A stretch of DNA of 64,000 nucleotides, taken from JBIYSM02 sp044759095. GTDB lineage: Bacteria; Bacillota; Bacilli; Brevibacillales; Brevibacillaceae. The position numbers and the translations under genes are program-made. The notes below the pieces were generated by a model, which was not told the DNA's origin, did not search any database, and was given only the letters and a program-made list of their open reading frames with translations. The DNA lies in NCBI RefSeq assembly GCF_044759095.2, contig NZ_JBIYSM020000011.1, positions 28,701 through 92,700 of the forward strand. The letters run 5' to 3'. Of the stretch, positions 52,803 through 60,766 are shown in pieces (position 1 is the first letter of the stretch; every line of letters begins with the position of its first letter).

Positions 52803-53473
52803 AGCCGGTATGCGCATGCATCCTCGCAGCAGGCATGTCGACCAGAATGGGCAAAAGTAAGCAACTGTTGGATTGGAATGGCAGCTATCTGCTGGAGCAC
52901 GTCGTCCATCGCGTATTACTTTATGACTTCAGCCATGTTTTCGCGATAATCGGCCATGATGCTGAACGGATTCAAGATCTCATCCGGATTCGCGATCCGC
53001 GTTTTCAGTGGGTACGCAATGAATCGTATTTATCCGGGCAGAGCACTTCGGTGAGACTCGGCCTCGATCGGGCAGTCGATCAGCAAGCGGCTGTCATGGT
53101 ATTTCCGGGAGATCTTCCCCTGTGGAAGGAGGAGACGGTCAAAACCATTTTGCATTCAGGAAAAGACCTGCTTGAGACTGTACCGAGCCCTTTTGTCGTA
53201 CAGCCTGTCTTTCGAGAAAAACCGGGGCATCCTGTCTTTTTTGGAAATGTTCAGAAAGGGCTGTACGATAGACTGGACGGTGATCAGGGGATGAAGCCGA
53301 TTATCCGAACCATGAATCATCAAATTCGGATCGCTGTGGAAGATGAAGGGATTGTTCTCGATATCGATACGCCTCAAATCTATGAGGATTTGAAGAAAAA
53401 CGGGTTTTCGCATGCTGATGGAGGTGAAGGAAGTGAGCCATTTACAGACACGATACGAGTACGGCGGAGATGA
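52799..53473 (+). CDS. mocA: Molybdenum cofactor nucleotidyltransferase (MocA-like)
   Basis: 224 residues of the NTP-transferase fold. The N terminus LAAGMSTRMGKSKQLL and the metal motif FPGDLP match MocA/PucB proteins; Ala-Ala-Gly rather than Ala-Gly-Gly points to CTP use and so to a cytosine dinucleotide cofactor. It would finish the cofactor for the hydroxylase encoded upstream. Its last 41 bases overlap the pxpB start region. Confidence 0.87.
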   Translation: MKPVCACILAAGMSTRMGKSKQLLDWNGSYLLEHVVHRVLLYDFSHVFAIIGHDAERIQDLIRIRDPRFQWVRNESYLSGQSTSVRLGLDRAVDQQAAVMVFPGDLPLWKEETVKTILHSGKDLLETVPSPFVVQPVFREKPGHPVFFGNVQKGLYDRLDGDQGMKPIIRTMNHQIRIAVEDEGIVLDIDTPQIYEDLKKNGFSHADGGEGSEPFTDTIRVRRR

Positions 53474-54320
53474 ATTTATTTTTGTGCAGCTTTCCGAAGA
53501 AATGAGTCTGGAAGCCAACTTCAAAGGAATGGCCATTACGCGCAAGCTGAAGGAAAAAGAGATGGAAGGGATTCTCGATATCTGTCCTTCTAATGCCTCC
53601 TATATGGTGCGCTTCGACCCTGATGTGCTATCGGCGGATGTGTTGCTCAAGGAGCTTCAGCACATTGAAAACTCCGTTCAGGGACTGGACGACATCGTGA
53701 TCACGTCCCGTCTGGTTGATGTGCCTGTGTATTTCGATGATCCATGGACTCATGAGGCCTTGATGCGTTTTCGTGATCGTCATCAGGCACCTGACTCGAC
53801 GGACCTGGAATATTCCGCGAAAATCAACGGGTATTCCAGTAAGGAAGACTTTATCGAAGCGATGACAAGCGCTCCGTTTCTCGTGTCGATGATCGGATTC
53901 GTTCCCGGATTGCCCTGGTGTTTCCAAATGGTGCCCCGCACCAAACAGATTGAGGTTCCAAAATATGTTCGTCCCCGCACGTATACGCCGGAGCGCGCGT
54001 TCGGTTTTGGCGGCGCGTTTGCGGTCATTTATCCTGTACAAGGAGCAGGCGGATATCAGCTCTATGGAATTGCACCTGCACCGATTTACCAAAAGGAGCA
54101 GACACTGCCGGATTTTCAGCAATCCATTGTTTTCCCGCAGCAGGGGGACATATTCCGTTACCGCAGTATCTCGTCTGATGAATACGATGAGATCCGGGAG
54201 CAGGTGGAGAATGGAAGTTTTGTCTATCATAAAAAAGAAATTCATTTTACACCCGGAGAGGTCTTGGCGGACCTGGAATCCTTTGCGGAGAAGGCACTAA
54301 GGAGGTTGTACCATGATTAA
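53433..54320 (+). CDS. pxpB: 5-oxoprolinase subunit PxpB (KipI family)
   Basis: With PxpA and PxpC it forms ATP-dependent 5-oxoprolinase, which opens a five-membered lactam. About 295 residues with the KipI/allophanate-hydrolase-subunit-1 fold: GFVPGLPWCFQMV, RTYTPERAFGFGGAFAVIYP. The usual GFxPGFxYL loop is changed to GLPWCFQM, and an insertion is present near 110-130, so the substrate may differ from 5-oxoproline. GGAGGTGA at 53420-53427 points to GTG 53433, inside the mocA-like gene. It overlaps pxpC by 8 bases. Confidence 0.85.
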   Translation: MSHLQTRYEYGGDEFIFVQLSEEMSLEANFKGMAITRKLKEKEMEGILDICPSNASYMVRFDPDVLSADVLLKELQHIENSVQGLDDIVITSRLVDVPVYFDDPWTHEALMRFRDRHQAPDSTDLEYSAKINGYSSKEDFIEAMTSAPFLVSMIGFVPGLPWCFQMVPRTKQIEVPKYVRPRTYTPERAFGFGGAFAVIYPVQGAGGYQLYGIAPAPIYQKEQTLPDFQQSIVFPQQGDIFRYRSISSDEYDEIREQVENGSFVYHKKEIHFTPGEVLADLESFAEKALRRLYHD

Positions 54321-55281
54321 GGTGATTAAACCGGGCTTGCAGACGACCGTTCAGGACAGGGGCCGTATCGGATATTACGAAATCGGCATGCCTCCTTCAG
54401 GTGCCATGGACAAGTATGCCTTTACCGCAGCCAATCTCCTGGTCGGCAATCATCCGAATGCCGCTGCACTGGAGATTACCTATCTTGGGCCGGTGCTTCA
54501 GTTTGGCAGAAGGATGCGGATCAGTCTGACAGGAGGGCAGATCCCGCCGCGGATCAACGGTCAGGCAGTGCCGATGTGGACAACACTTGAGGTTCAGGAA
54601 GGGGACCAACTTTCATTTGATTTCGTACAGCTTGGAGCCAGGGTCTATCTGGCGGTGGAGGGCGGCATTGACGTGCCTCTCGTGATGAATTCCCGCTCTA
54701 CCTACACCCTGATTGGAATCGGAGGTTACCAGGGAAGGGCGTTAACAGAAGGAGATGTTCTCCCCCTCGCGGACATGAAGGAAAAAAACGTACCAGTCGG
54801 AACCCGGATAGACACCAGCTTGGTTCCAACGTACAGCAAAACGCATGAGATTCGGGTCGTGGTGGGGCTGTGCAGCTATAGATTGACGGAGGAAAGTAAA
54901 CAGACATTCCTTGGAACGGAATGGACAGTTACCCCGGAGGCCAATCGGATCGGGTATCGCCACAGGGGGGAACGGTTGCAGTTTGTCGAGCGTGAACAGC
55001 CCTTTGGCGCAGGAAGCAATCCGTCCAACGTCACGGATCTGGGTTATCCAATCGGCTCAATCCAAGTTCCGGACGGGGTGGAACCGATCGTGCTCCTTCA
55101 TGATGCCGTTACAGGAGGCGGGTATGCAACGATTGCAACCGTGATCAGCTCAGACCTGGATCGCATGGCGCAAATTAAGACCAATGAAAAAGTACGTTTT
55201 GTCCCGGTTACGCTGAATGATGCCCTGCAAGCCAGACGAGAAGTGCAGCAAAGACTGAGTAGGATCGCTGAGGCCATCTAA
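54313..55281 (+). CDS. pxpC: 5-oxoprolinase subunit PxpC (KipA, biotin-dependent carboxyltransferase fold)
   Basis: 322 residues. VIKPGLQTTVQDRGRIG and GMPPSGAMDKYAF open the protein as in all KipA/urea-amidolyase-type proteins; GGAxGxRxG is replaced by a LGARVYLAVEGGIDVP block, with VTDLGYPIGSIQVPDG further on. Forms the PxpBC complex. The next gene, a biotinyl carrier, hints that a carboxylated intermediate may be involved. Confidence 0.88.
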   Translation: MIKVIKPGLQTTVQDRGRIGYYEIGMPPSGAMDKYAFTAANLLVGNHPNAAALEITYLGPVLQFGRRMRISLTGGQIPPRINGQAVPMWTTLEVQEGDQLSFDFVQLGARVYLAVEGGIDVPLVMNSRSTYTLIGIGGYQGRALTEGDVLPLADMKEKNVPVGTRIDTSLVPTYSKTHEIRVVVGLCSYRLTEESKQTFLGTEWTVTPEANRIGYRHRGERLQFVEREQPFGAGSNPSNVTDLGYPIGSIQVPDGVEPIVLLHDAVTGGGYATIATVISSDLDRMAQIKTNEKVRFVPVTLNDALQARREVQQRLSRIAEAI

Positions 55282-55309
55282 AACATGGAGGATGAAGGAG
55301 GAGCAGGAA

Positions 55310-55555
55310 ATGGCTGAGAAAAAAGCAATTCACTCCCCGCTGCCGGGGATCTTTTATCGCAGACCAAGCCCTGAAATGCCGGAATATGTACAAGAGGGCG
55401 ACTCTATTCACGCGGGTGATGTGGTCGGGTTAATTGAAGTCATGAAAAATTTTTACGAGATCAAGGCAGAAGAAGATGGGATTGTCGATCAGTTTCTAGC
55501 AAATAATGAAGAGCTCGTCGATGCCGGCCAAGAGATCATCATGCTGAAAAAATGA
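55310..55555 (+). CDS. Biotin carboxyl-carrier-like protein
   Basis: About 81 residues, a single biotinyl/lipoyl domain. The acceptor Lys is in EVMKNFYEI, a small change from the classic EAMK motif, and the entry sequence SPLPGIFYRRPSP is typical of carriers next to PxpC. No biotin carboxylase (AccC-like) is encoded nearby, so either a shared carboxylase charges it or it works uncharged. ATG 55310 follows GGAGGAG. pxpA follows 16 bases later. Confidence 0.85.
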   Translation: MAEKKAIHSPLPGIFYRRPSPEMPEYVQEGDSIHAGDVVGLIEVMKNFYEIKAEEDGIVDQFLANNEELVDAGQEIIMLKK

Positions 55556-55571
55556 TGGGCAGGGAGGAACC

Positions 55572-56330
55572 ATGAGAGTCGATATTAATTGCGATATGGG
55601 AGAAAGCTTCGGACTCTATCAAATGGGAAATGATGAAGAAATGATGAAACTCATCTCTTCTGCCAACATCGCCTGCGGCTTTCACGCAGGGGACCCTCAT
55701 GTGATGCGTCGAACAGTCCAGCTTGCAAAAGAGCATGGCGTTCGTATCGGCGCCCATCCTGGATTCCCGGACATGATGGGCTTCGGGCGAAGATTCATGA
55801 CCTGTACGCCGGAAGAGATTAGAGATTATATCCTGTATCAAACCGGAGCCTTGCGGGAGTTTGCCAAAGCCTATCAGATGGAGCTGCAGCATTGTAAACC
55901 TCATGGTGCCTTGTATATGATGGCAATGTCGGATGAAAAGATTGCTCGCGTGATATTGGAAGGTTTGGCGATGATATCGGAAAAGATGATCGTATTTGCC
56001 TTAAATGGGTCGGCAGTTGAGGCTGTTGGACAACAAATGGGGATCCCGGTGGCAAGAGAGGTATACGCCGATCGGGAACACACGGAAGATGGCTCTATTG
56101 TCCTTACCAGGTCTGGTCCTACGATTGCGAATGTTCATGAAATGGCAGAGCGGGTCGTACGCATGGTAAGGGAAGGAAAGGTTCGTACACCGGATGGCCG
56201 GGATGCTGTGGTGCGCGCGGATACGATATGTATTCATGGAGACACACCGGGAGCGGTCGAATTGACGAAGGCGATCCATGCAGCTTTCCAGTCGGCGGGA
56301 ATTACGGTGGCGCCGGTTCAGAAAATCTGA
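55572..56330 (+). CDS. pxpA: 5-oxoprolinase subunit PxpA (LamB/YcsF family)
   Basis: 252 residues, the family's usual length. VDINCDMGESFGLYQMGND and IACGFHAGDPHVM carry the conserved Asp, Glu and His of the active site; HPGFPDMMGFGRR and KPHGALY are further blocks. GGGAGGAACC precedes ATG 55572. Last gene of the operon that starts at coxG; a terminator and a repeat copy follow. Confidence 0.93.
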   Translation: MRVDINCDMGESFGLYQMGNDEEMMKLISSANIACGFHAGDPHVMRRTVQLAKEHGVRIGAHPGFPDMMGFGRRFMTCTPEEIRDYILYQTGALREFAKAYQMELQHCKPHGALYMMAMSDEKIARVILEGLAMISEKMIVFALNGSAVEAVGQQMGIPVAREVYADREHTEDGSIVLTRSGPTIANVHEMAERVVRMVREGKVRTPDGRDAVVRADTICIHGDTPGAVELTKAIHAAFQSAGITVAPVQKI

Positions 56331-56366
56331 AATTTGTTGTAAAAAGCAGGGGAAGATAGAAAGAAA

Positions 56367-56398
56367 GCTGACCGTTGTGAGAGCGGTCAGCTTTTCTT
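56367..56398 (+). terminator. Terminator of the hydroxylase/oxoprolinase operon
   Basis: AGCTGACCG and CGGTCAGCT form a 9-bp stem around a short loop, then TTTCTTTG. Confidence 0.85.
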
Positions 56399-56400
56399 TG

Positions 56401-56502
56401 GTGTATAAGAATTTATAAATTTGGACATCCCATACAGCCGCTAGAAAAGTGTTCGGGGCCCCGCCCGGCGAAGCGTTAGCTAATGCCGGGTGGGTTTTCT
56501 TA
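56401..56502 (+). repeat. Dispersed hairpin repeat, copy E
   Basis: Lead-in GTGTATAAGAATTTATAAAT, then GGACATCCCATACAGCCGCT, GTGTTCGGGGCCCC and stem CCCGCCCGGC (56460-56469) / GCCGGGTGGG (56485-56494) with loop GCGTTAGCTA, then TTTTCTTA. Its first 60 bases match copy B almost exactly, although the two are 50 kb apart. Confidence 0.87.
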
Positions 56503-56655
56503 GCAGATAGGAATTTATAAAATTGTACCTATCTGCATAAGTGGTCGACGATAACACCTCGTCCTGAGGCATCGACGACACTAGCACATCCTGTGCGTCG
56601 CAACTACGGCTCCGCCATCGCCAGAAGCGCGGAGGTCGCCGAGTTTTCTAAGGAC
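56503..56655. repeat. Second structured GC-rich element
   Basis: Directly after copy E, GCAGATAGG (56503-56511) and CCTATCTGC (56528-56536) form an inverted repeat. Then come short hairpins: a near-palindrome GTCGACGAT/ATCGACGAC around CCTC-GAGG (56544-56579), GCACA/TGTGC (56582-56595), and a GC-rich arm with GGCTCCGCC and GGAGGTCGCC. It holds no credible gene. Base composition differs from the AT-rich flank. It may be a mobile repeat or a structured RNA; only one copy lies in this window. Confidence 0.5.
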
Positions 56656-56745
56656 AGTGTGCTTTTCCAAATCAGATAAATTATGGTAAAATAAAATTGT
56701 TAGAAAATTAAAAATTGATTTCGTTCGCCGAAGGAGGGAGGGACC

Positions 56746-58434
56746 TTGCTCGTATGGAAAGACATATTGCAACCGGTGTCTGTTTACTTGCCAAAGGGAA
56801 GCACCTTACTGGAGGCATTGACTTCCTTCGTAGAAAGTGACTTTGCATTATTATGGGTCAAGGATCCTGAGAGGAGAATCGTTGGCTATCTGGACCGCCA
56901 CTCGCTCTTGCAACAGATCAAGCATGTTCAGGACCTCCATCATCCGATTGATTACAAAACAGATTTCATACAAGTACCCGCCCATACCCCCATTTCTTTT
57001 TTTCACAATATCACCGTCGTTCTTGCTCTGGAAGAGGATGGCACGATTGCAGGTTTTACGACAACCAAGGAAGCGAAATCCCAGCTTAGCAAGTACAAGT
57101 TGCAAAAACTCAACGACATTTTGAATACGTCTGGTATCGGTCTGATTACCACAGACTCTGACTTTTCTATCACGTTTATGAATGAAGCTGCAGAGCGCAT
57201 CGCAGGCGTTCCAAAACATACGATGCTGTATCAAAACTACAGGACCATGCTGGACATGGAGCATGATTTGGAAGAGGTGTTGACCGGAAAGCATCTCATC
57301 AGTGTAAACAGCTCGCTTCATGTAAAACCGATTTGCGGCCATTTTTCTCCGCTGTTCGAGAATGAGAAGATCATGGGAATGGTGCATCTCTTTACTCTGC
57401 GTGAACAGCTGGGAAGATCCGTCTATGATCTGCGAAAAACGGAAGAATCCAAGGTTGAACCGGGTGAAAAGATCAACAAAAAGGATGCTTCCAATAAATT
57501 GATCTATCGTTCAACCATCATGGAGCGTTTGGTTGATGAGCTGAAATATGTTGCCAAGGTAGATTCAACCGTCCTCTTCATGGGAGAGTCCGGGGTGGGA
57601 AAGGAAGTATTTGCTCAGACCCTTCATGACTTTAGCCTGCGAAAAAACGAGCCCTTTATCCGCGTGAACTGTGGTGCCATTCCTGAAAACCTGATGGAAA
57701 GCGAATTTTTTGGCTATGAAAAAGGAGCCTTTACGGGAGCGGATCAAAAAGGGAAACCGGGACTTTTTGAATTGGCTCATAAAGGCACCATTTTTCTGGA
57801 TGAAGTAACCGAGCTGCAGTACAACATGCAGGTCAAACTTCTTCGGGTCCTGCAGGAAAAAGAAATCATGCGGGTCGGAGGTGTACGAACCACACCCGTT
57901 GACATCCGTGTCATAGCCGCAACCAATCGGAATATTCGTGAGCTTGTCAGTCAGCACAAGTTCCGTGAGGACTTGTATTATCGGCTTCATGTGATCCCGA
58001 TTGAAATCCCTCCACTGCGAAAGCGAACGTTGGATATTGTTCCCCTGACGATCCACTTCTTACAGCATTTCAATCACATGTACAAACTGAATAAAACCAT
58101 TACCAGAGAGGCTTTGGACATATTGGAAGGATATGCGTGGCCGGGGAATGTGCGTGAGCTGCACAACGTCATAGAGAGGCTCGTGGTGACGATTAGAGGA
58201 GACAGTATTACGGCCCAGGATGTGTGGGAAAAATTGTATCGGTCTGACGTGCAAATCACAGAGAAAAAACCGATGGTTCAAGAGATCATGCCGCTTAAGG
58301 AAGCCGTGGAAGAAGTCGAAAGCCAACTCATATCGCTTGCCTTGAAAAAGTACGGAACGGCTGCCAAGGTCGCAAAAATCCTGGGAGTGAGCCCTGCCAC
58401 GGTTAGCCGTCGATTGCAGAAGCATTTGCAGTAA
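56746..58434 (+). CDS. Sigma-54-dependent activator with CBS-like and PAS domains
   Basis: 562 residues: a CBS-pair-like N-terminal region (about 1-115), a PAS domain (about 125-225; LITTDSDFSITFMNEAAERI), the AAA+ domain (Walker A GESGVGKEVFAQTLH, GAFTGA loop, TIFLDEVTELQ, YAWPGNVRELHN), and a C-terminal helix-turn-helix (YGTAAKVAKILGVSPATVSR) of the TyrR/Fis sort. It should sense a ligand and switch on sigma-54 promoters, most likely the one at 47271. TTG 56746 follows AAGGAGGGAGGG. It stands between the oxoprolinase operon and the ABC importer genes, both plausible targets. Confidence 0.9.
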   Translation: MLVWKDILQPVSVYLPKGSTLLEALTSFVESDFALLWVKDPERRIVGYLDRHSLLQQIKHVQDLHHPIDYKTDFIQVPAHTPISFFHNITVVLALEEDGTIAGFTTTKEAKSQLSKYKLQKLNDILNTSGIGLITTDSDFSITFMNEAAERIAGVPKHTMLYQNYRTMLDMEHDLEEVLTGKHLISVNSSLHVKPICGHFSPLFENEKIMGMVHLFTLREQLGRSVYDLRKTEESKVEPGEKINKKDASNKLIYRSTIMERLVDELKYVAKVDSTVLFMGESGVGKEVFAQTLHDFSLRKNEPFIRVNCGAIPENLMESEFFGYEKGAFTGADQKGKPGLFELAHKGTIFLDEVTELQYNMQVKLLRVLQEKEIMRVGGVRTTPVDIRVIAATNRNIRELVSQHKFREDLYYRLHVIPIEIPPLRKRTLDIVPLTIHFLQHFNHMYKLNKTITREALDILEGYAWPGNVRELHNVIERLVVTIRGDSITAQDVWEKLYRSDVQITEKKPMVQEIMPLKEAVEEVESQLISLALKKYGTAAKVAKILGVSPATVSRRLQKHLQ

Positions 58435-58487
58435 GGGAGGACACGAAAGGGGGGTGTATTTCATATCCCGTATGGATGGAATTTGGT

Positions 58488-58525
58488 ACTAACGATGCAT
58501 TGTTTATCGTTAGTATTTTTTTTTT
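58488..58525 (+). terminator. Terminator after the activator gene
   Basis: ACTAACGAT (58488-58496) pairs with ATCGTTAGT (58506-58514), then a run of ten T. Confidence 0.85.
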
Positions 58526-58558
58526 GCATCAGCGGACTTCGCCAAGGTGTAAAAAATA

Positions 58559-58587
58559 TTGAAATGAAAATTATAAAGTGTTAGAAT
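58559..58587 (+). promoter_or_regulatory. Sigma-A promoter of the branched-chain-type importer
   Basis: TTGAAA (58559-58564), 17-base spacer, TAGAAT (58582-58587), about 85 bases before the binding-protein start. Confidence 0.6.
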
Positions 58588-58672
58588 TCATTTTATTCCG
58601 AGTAAGTAAATGGGTTTATACACTTTTCTCGAGAAAGAAATGACGTAGCGAACATCTTAGGGGAGGAAAACC

Positions 58673-59815
58673 ATGAGAAAGTTTATGCAAGGATTTGCCG
58701 TCTTCTCTTTGATGACGGCCTTGGTGACTGGTTGTGGAAATGGAGGGTCATCAACGACAGGTTCAAGTAACAACGAATCAGTAAAAATAGGGTTAGCCGC
58801 TCCTCTTTCAGGATCTTCGGCTGAATATGGTGAACAATTCAAAAAAGGAGCCGAACTTGCAGTCAAACTGGTGAATGATGCAGGCGGAATCAATGGAAAA
58901 AAGGTAGAGTTGGATATCCAAGATGACAAGGGAGATCCCAAGGAGGCAGCAAATACAGCAAATAAATTCGCATCCGACAAGTCGATTCTTGCGGTCGTCG
59001 GACATTTTAACAGTTCGGCTACCTTGGCCGCTGCTCCCATATACAACAAGAACAAGATGGTAGAGATATCACCATCTTCCAGTTCTCCGAAGGTTACCGA
59101 TGCGGGGGAATATACTTTTCGTGTGATTACAACAGATGCCTTTCAAGCACAATATGTCGCCGATTGGACAAAAGAAGAAGGCTTCAAGAAAGCAGCCATT
59201 ATTTATGAACAAACGGATTTTGGCTTAGGCTTGTCCGATGTGTACAGCAAAGCTGCAAAAGAAAACGGCATTGAGATCGTTGCAAACGAAGCTTATGTTG
59301 CCGGCCAAACAAAAGACTTTGCATCCATCTTGACCAAGATCAAAGAAAAGCAGCCGGAACTTCTGTTCATTGGCGGCTTGTACAATGAAGCTGCTTTGAT
59401 CGCCAAACAATCAAAACAACTTGGTCTGGATGTTCGTTTCATCGGAGTCGATTCCTTATATTCTGACGCTTTGATTAAACTGGGCGGGGATGCCGTTGAA
59501 GGAGTAATGCTGCCCGGCTTCTTTAACCCGAACAGCCAAAACGAGAAGACCAAAGAATTTGTAGAAGCTTATAAAAAAGTTTACAACGAGGAACCTGGAA
59601 CGTATGCCGCTTACACATTTGATGCCACTACCATTGTCTTGGAAGCCATCAAGCAAAAAGGGGCAAATCGTGAAACGATTAAAGAATACCTCACGACTTT
59701 GAAAGGATACAAAGGCGCTACTGGCGTCCATGACTTTGATCCAAACGGGGATGTCCTTAAAGAACCAGAGAGACTTGTTGTGAAGGATGGGAAATTCCAA
59801 CCGTATAAGCAGTAA
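58673..59815 (+). CDS. livJ: Branched-chain-amino-acid-type ABC transporter substrate-binding lipoprotein
   Basis: 380 residues. Lipobox LVTGC near 21 gives a lipid-anchored protein. The mature chain is a type I periplasmic-binding fold of the LivJ/Leu-binding family: KIGLAAPLSGSSAEYGEQF, NDAGGINGKKVEL, then YEQTDFGLGLSD. Substrates of this family extend beyond Leu, Ile and Val to amides, urea and aromatic acids; context here (hydroxylase, oxoprolinase, thiazoline hydrolase) suggests a heterocycle or amide. A strong stem-loop follows, as is common between binding-protein and permease genes. Confidence 0.9.
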   Translation: MRKFMQGFAVFSLMTALVTGCGNGGSSTTGSSNNESVKIGLAAPLSGSSAEYGEQFKKGAELAVKLVNDAGGINGKKVELDIQDDKGDPKEAANTANKFASDKSILAVVGHFNSSATLAAAPIYNKNKMVEISPSSSSPKVTDAGEYTFRVITTDAFQAQYVADWTKEEGFKKAAIIYEQTDFGLGLSDVYSKAAKENGIEIVANEAYVAGQTKDFASILTKIKEKQPELLFIGGLYNEAALIAKQSKQLGLDVRFIGVDSLYSDALIKLGGDAVEGVMLPGFFNPNSQNEKTKEFVEAYKKVYNEEPGTYAAYTFDATTIVLEAIKQKGANRETIKEYLTTLKGYKGATGVHDFDPNGDVLKEPERLVVKDGKFQPYKQ

Positions 59816-59820
59816 GAAGC

Positions 59821-59859
59821 CTTCGGGTAAGAGACAGGCATTTCCCCTCTTACCCGAAG
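59821..59859 (+). terminator. Stem-loop between livJ and livH
   Basis: A 13-bp stem, CTTCGGGTAAGAG (59821-59833) with CTCTTACCCGAAG (59847-59859), followed by only a short T-poor tail. It probably stabilises the binding-protein mRNA or partly terminates it, giving more binding protein than permease. Confidence 0.75.
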
Positions 59860-59884
59860 TTATTTACCAAGGGGGGGGAATTCT

Positions 59885-60757
59885 GTGTTATCACAACAGC
59901 TTGTGAATGGAATTACGATTGGACTGATCTATGCGCTAATCGCACTTGGCTATACGATGGTGTATGGCATCCTTAAAATCGTCAATTTTGCCCATGGCGA
60001 CATATTGATGATGGGGAGTTTTTTCGGGTTGTTTTTCGTTCGCAACGTCCAACTTCCATTTTTTGTCTCTTTGATTTGCGCAGCCGTCGTCACCGCAGTC
60101 CTTGGGATTATCATAGAGCGCTTTGCCTATCGGCCTCTTCGCATGAGTGACCGGATCGTACCATTAATTAGTGCGGTAGGTGTCTCGATTTTTTTGACCA
60201 GTTTTGCCCAAAAAGTGTGGGGCACCGAAACTCACTCGTTTCCCAAAGCTTTTGAAGGGAAAACGTTCAACTTTGGGGGAGTCACGATCTCTTCCATACA
60301 GATTTTTATTTTGATTTTATCCGTCGCTTTAATGATCGGACTGCATCTGTTCGTTCACCATACTCGTATCGGAACGGGAATTCGCGCCACTTCTCAGAGC
60401 ATTACAAATGCCACTCTGATGGGAATTGATACCAACAAGATGATCATGCTGACGTTTGCCATTGGCTCTGCTCTCGCCGCATGTGCCGGTATCATGGTTA
60501 GCATCTATTATGACGCCGTGTACCCAACGATGGGATATACCGCAGGGCTAAAGGCTTTTACGGCCGCAGTTCTTGGGGGAATCGGAAGCATTCCAGGCGC
60601 TCTGTTGGGCGGCATTATCCTTGGAATCACCGAAAACCTGGGCGTTGCGTATATTTCCTCCAGTTATCAGGACATCATTGCATTCAGTATTCTTGTTCTT
60701 GTGTTAATGATCAGACCAAGGGGAATTCTCGGAAAGAAAGAGATCAACAAAGTGTAG
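59885..60757 (+). CDS. livH: Branched-chain-type ABC transporter permease LivH
   Basis: 290 residues, about eight helices. LIYALIALGYTMVYGILKIVN and FAHGDILMMGSF are the LivH opening blocks; the cytoplasmic loop GTGIRATSQSITNATLMGID docks on the ATPase. GTG 59885 follows a GGGGGGG run at good spacing. The next permease gene begins a few bases after its stop. Confidence 0.92.
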   Translation: MLSQQLVNGITIGLIYALIALGYTMVYGILKIVNFAHGDILMMGSFFGLFFVRNVQLPFFVSLICAAVVTAVLGIIIERFAYRPLRMSDRIVPLISAVGVSIFLTSFAQKVWGTETHSFPKAFEGKTFNFGGVTISSIQIFILILSVALMIGLHLFVHHTRIGTGIRATSQSITNATLMGIDTNKMIMLTFAIGSALAACAGIMVSIYYDAVYPTMGYTAGLKAFTAAVLGGIGSIPGALLGGIILGITENLGVAYISSSYQDIIAFSILVLVLMIRPRGILGKKEINKV

Positions 60758-60766
60758 GTGGTAGCA

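Noticed and set aside
58485..58498. Possible sigma-54 promoter (TGGTAC with GC ten bases on) before the importer genes
   Set aside because: It overlaps the left arm of a strong terminator stem, so transcripts from it would end at once; the -12 element is also off consensus, and a fair sigma-A promoter lies downstream.
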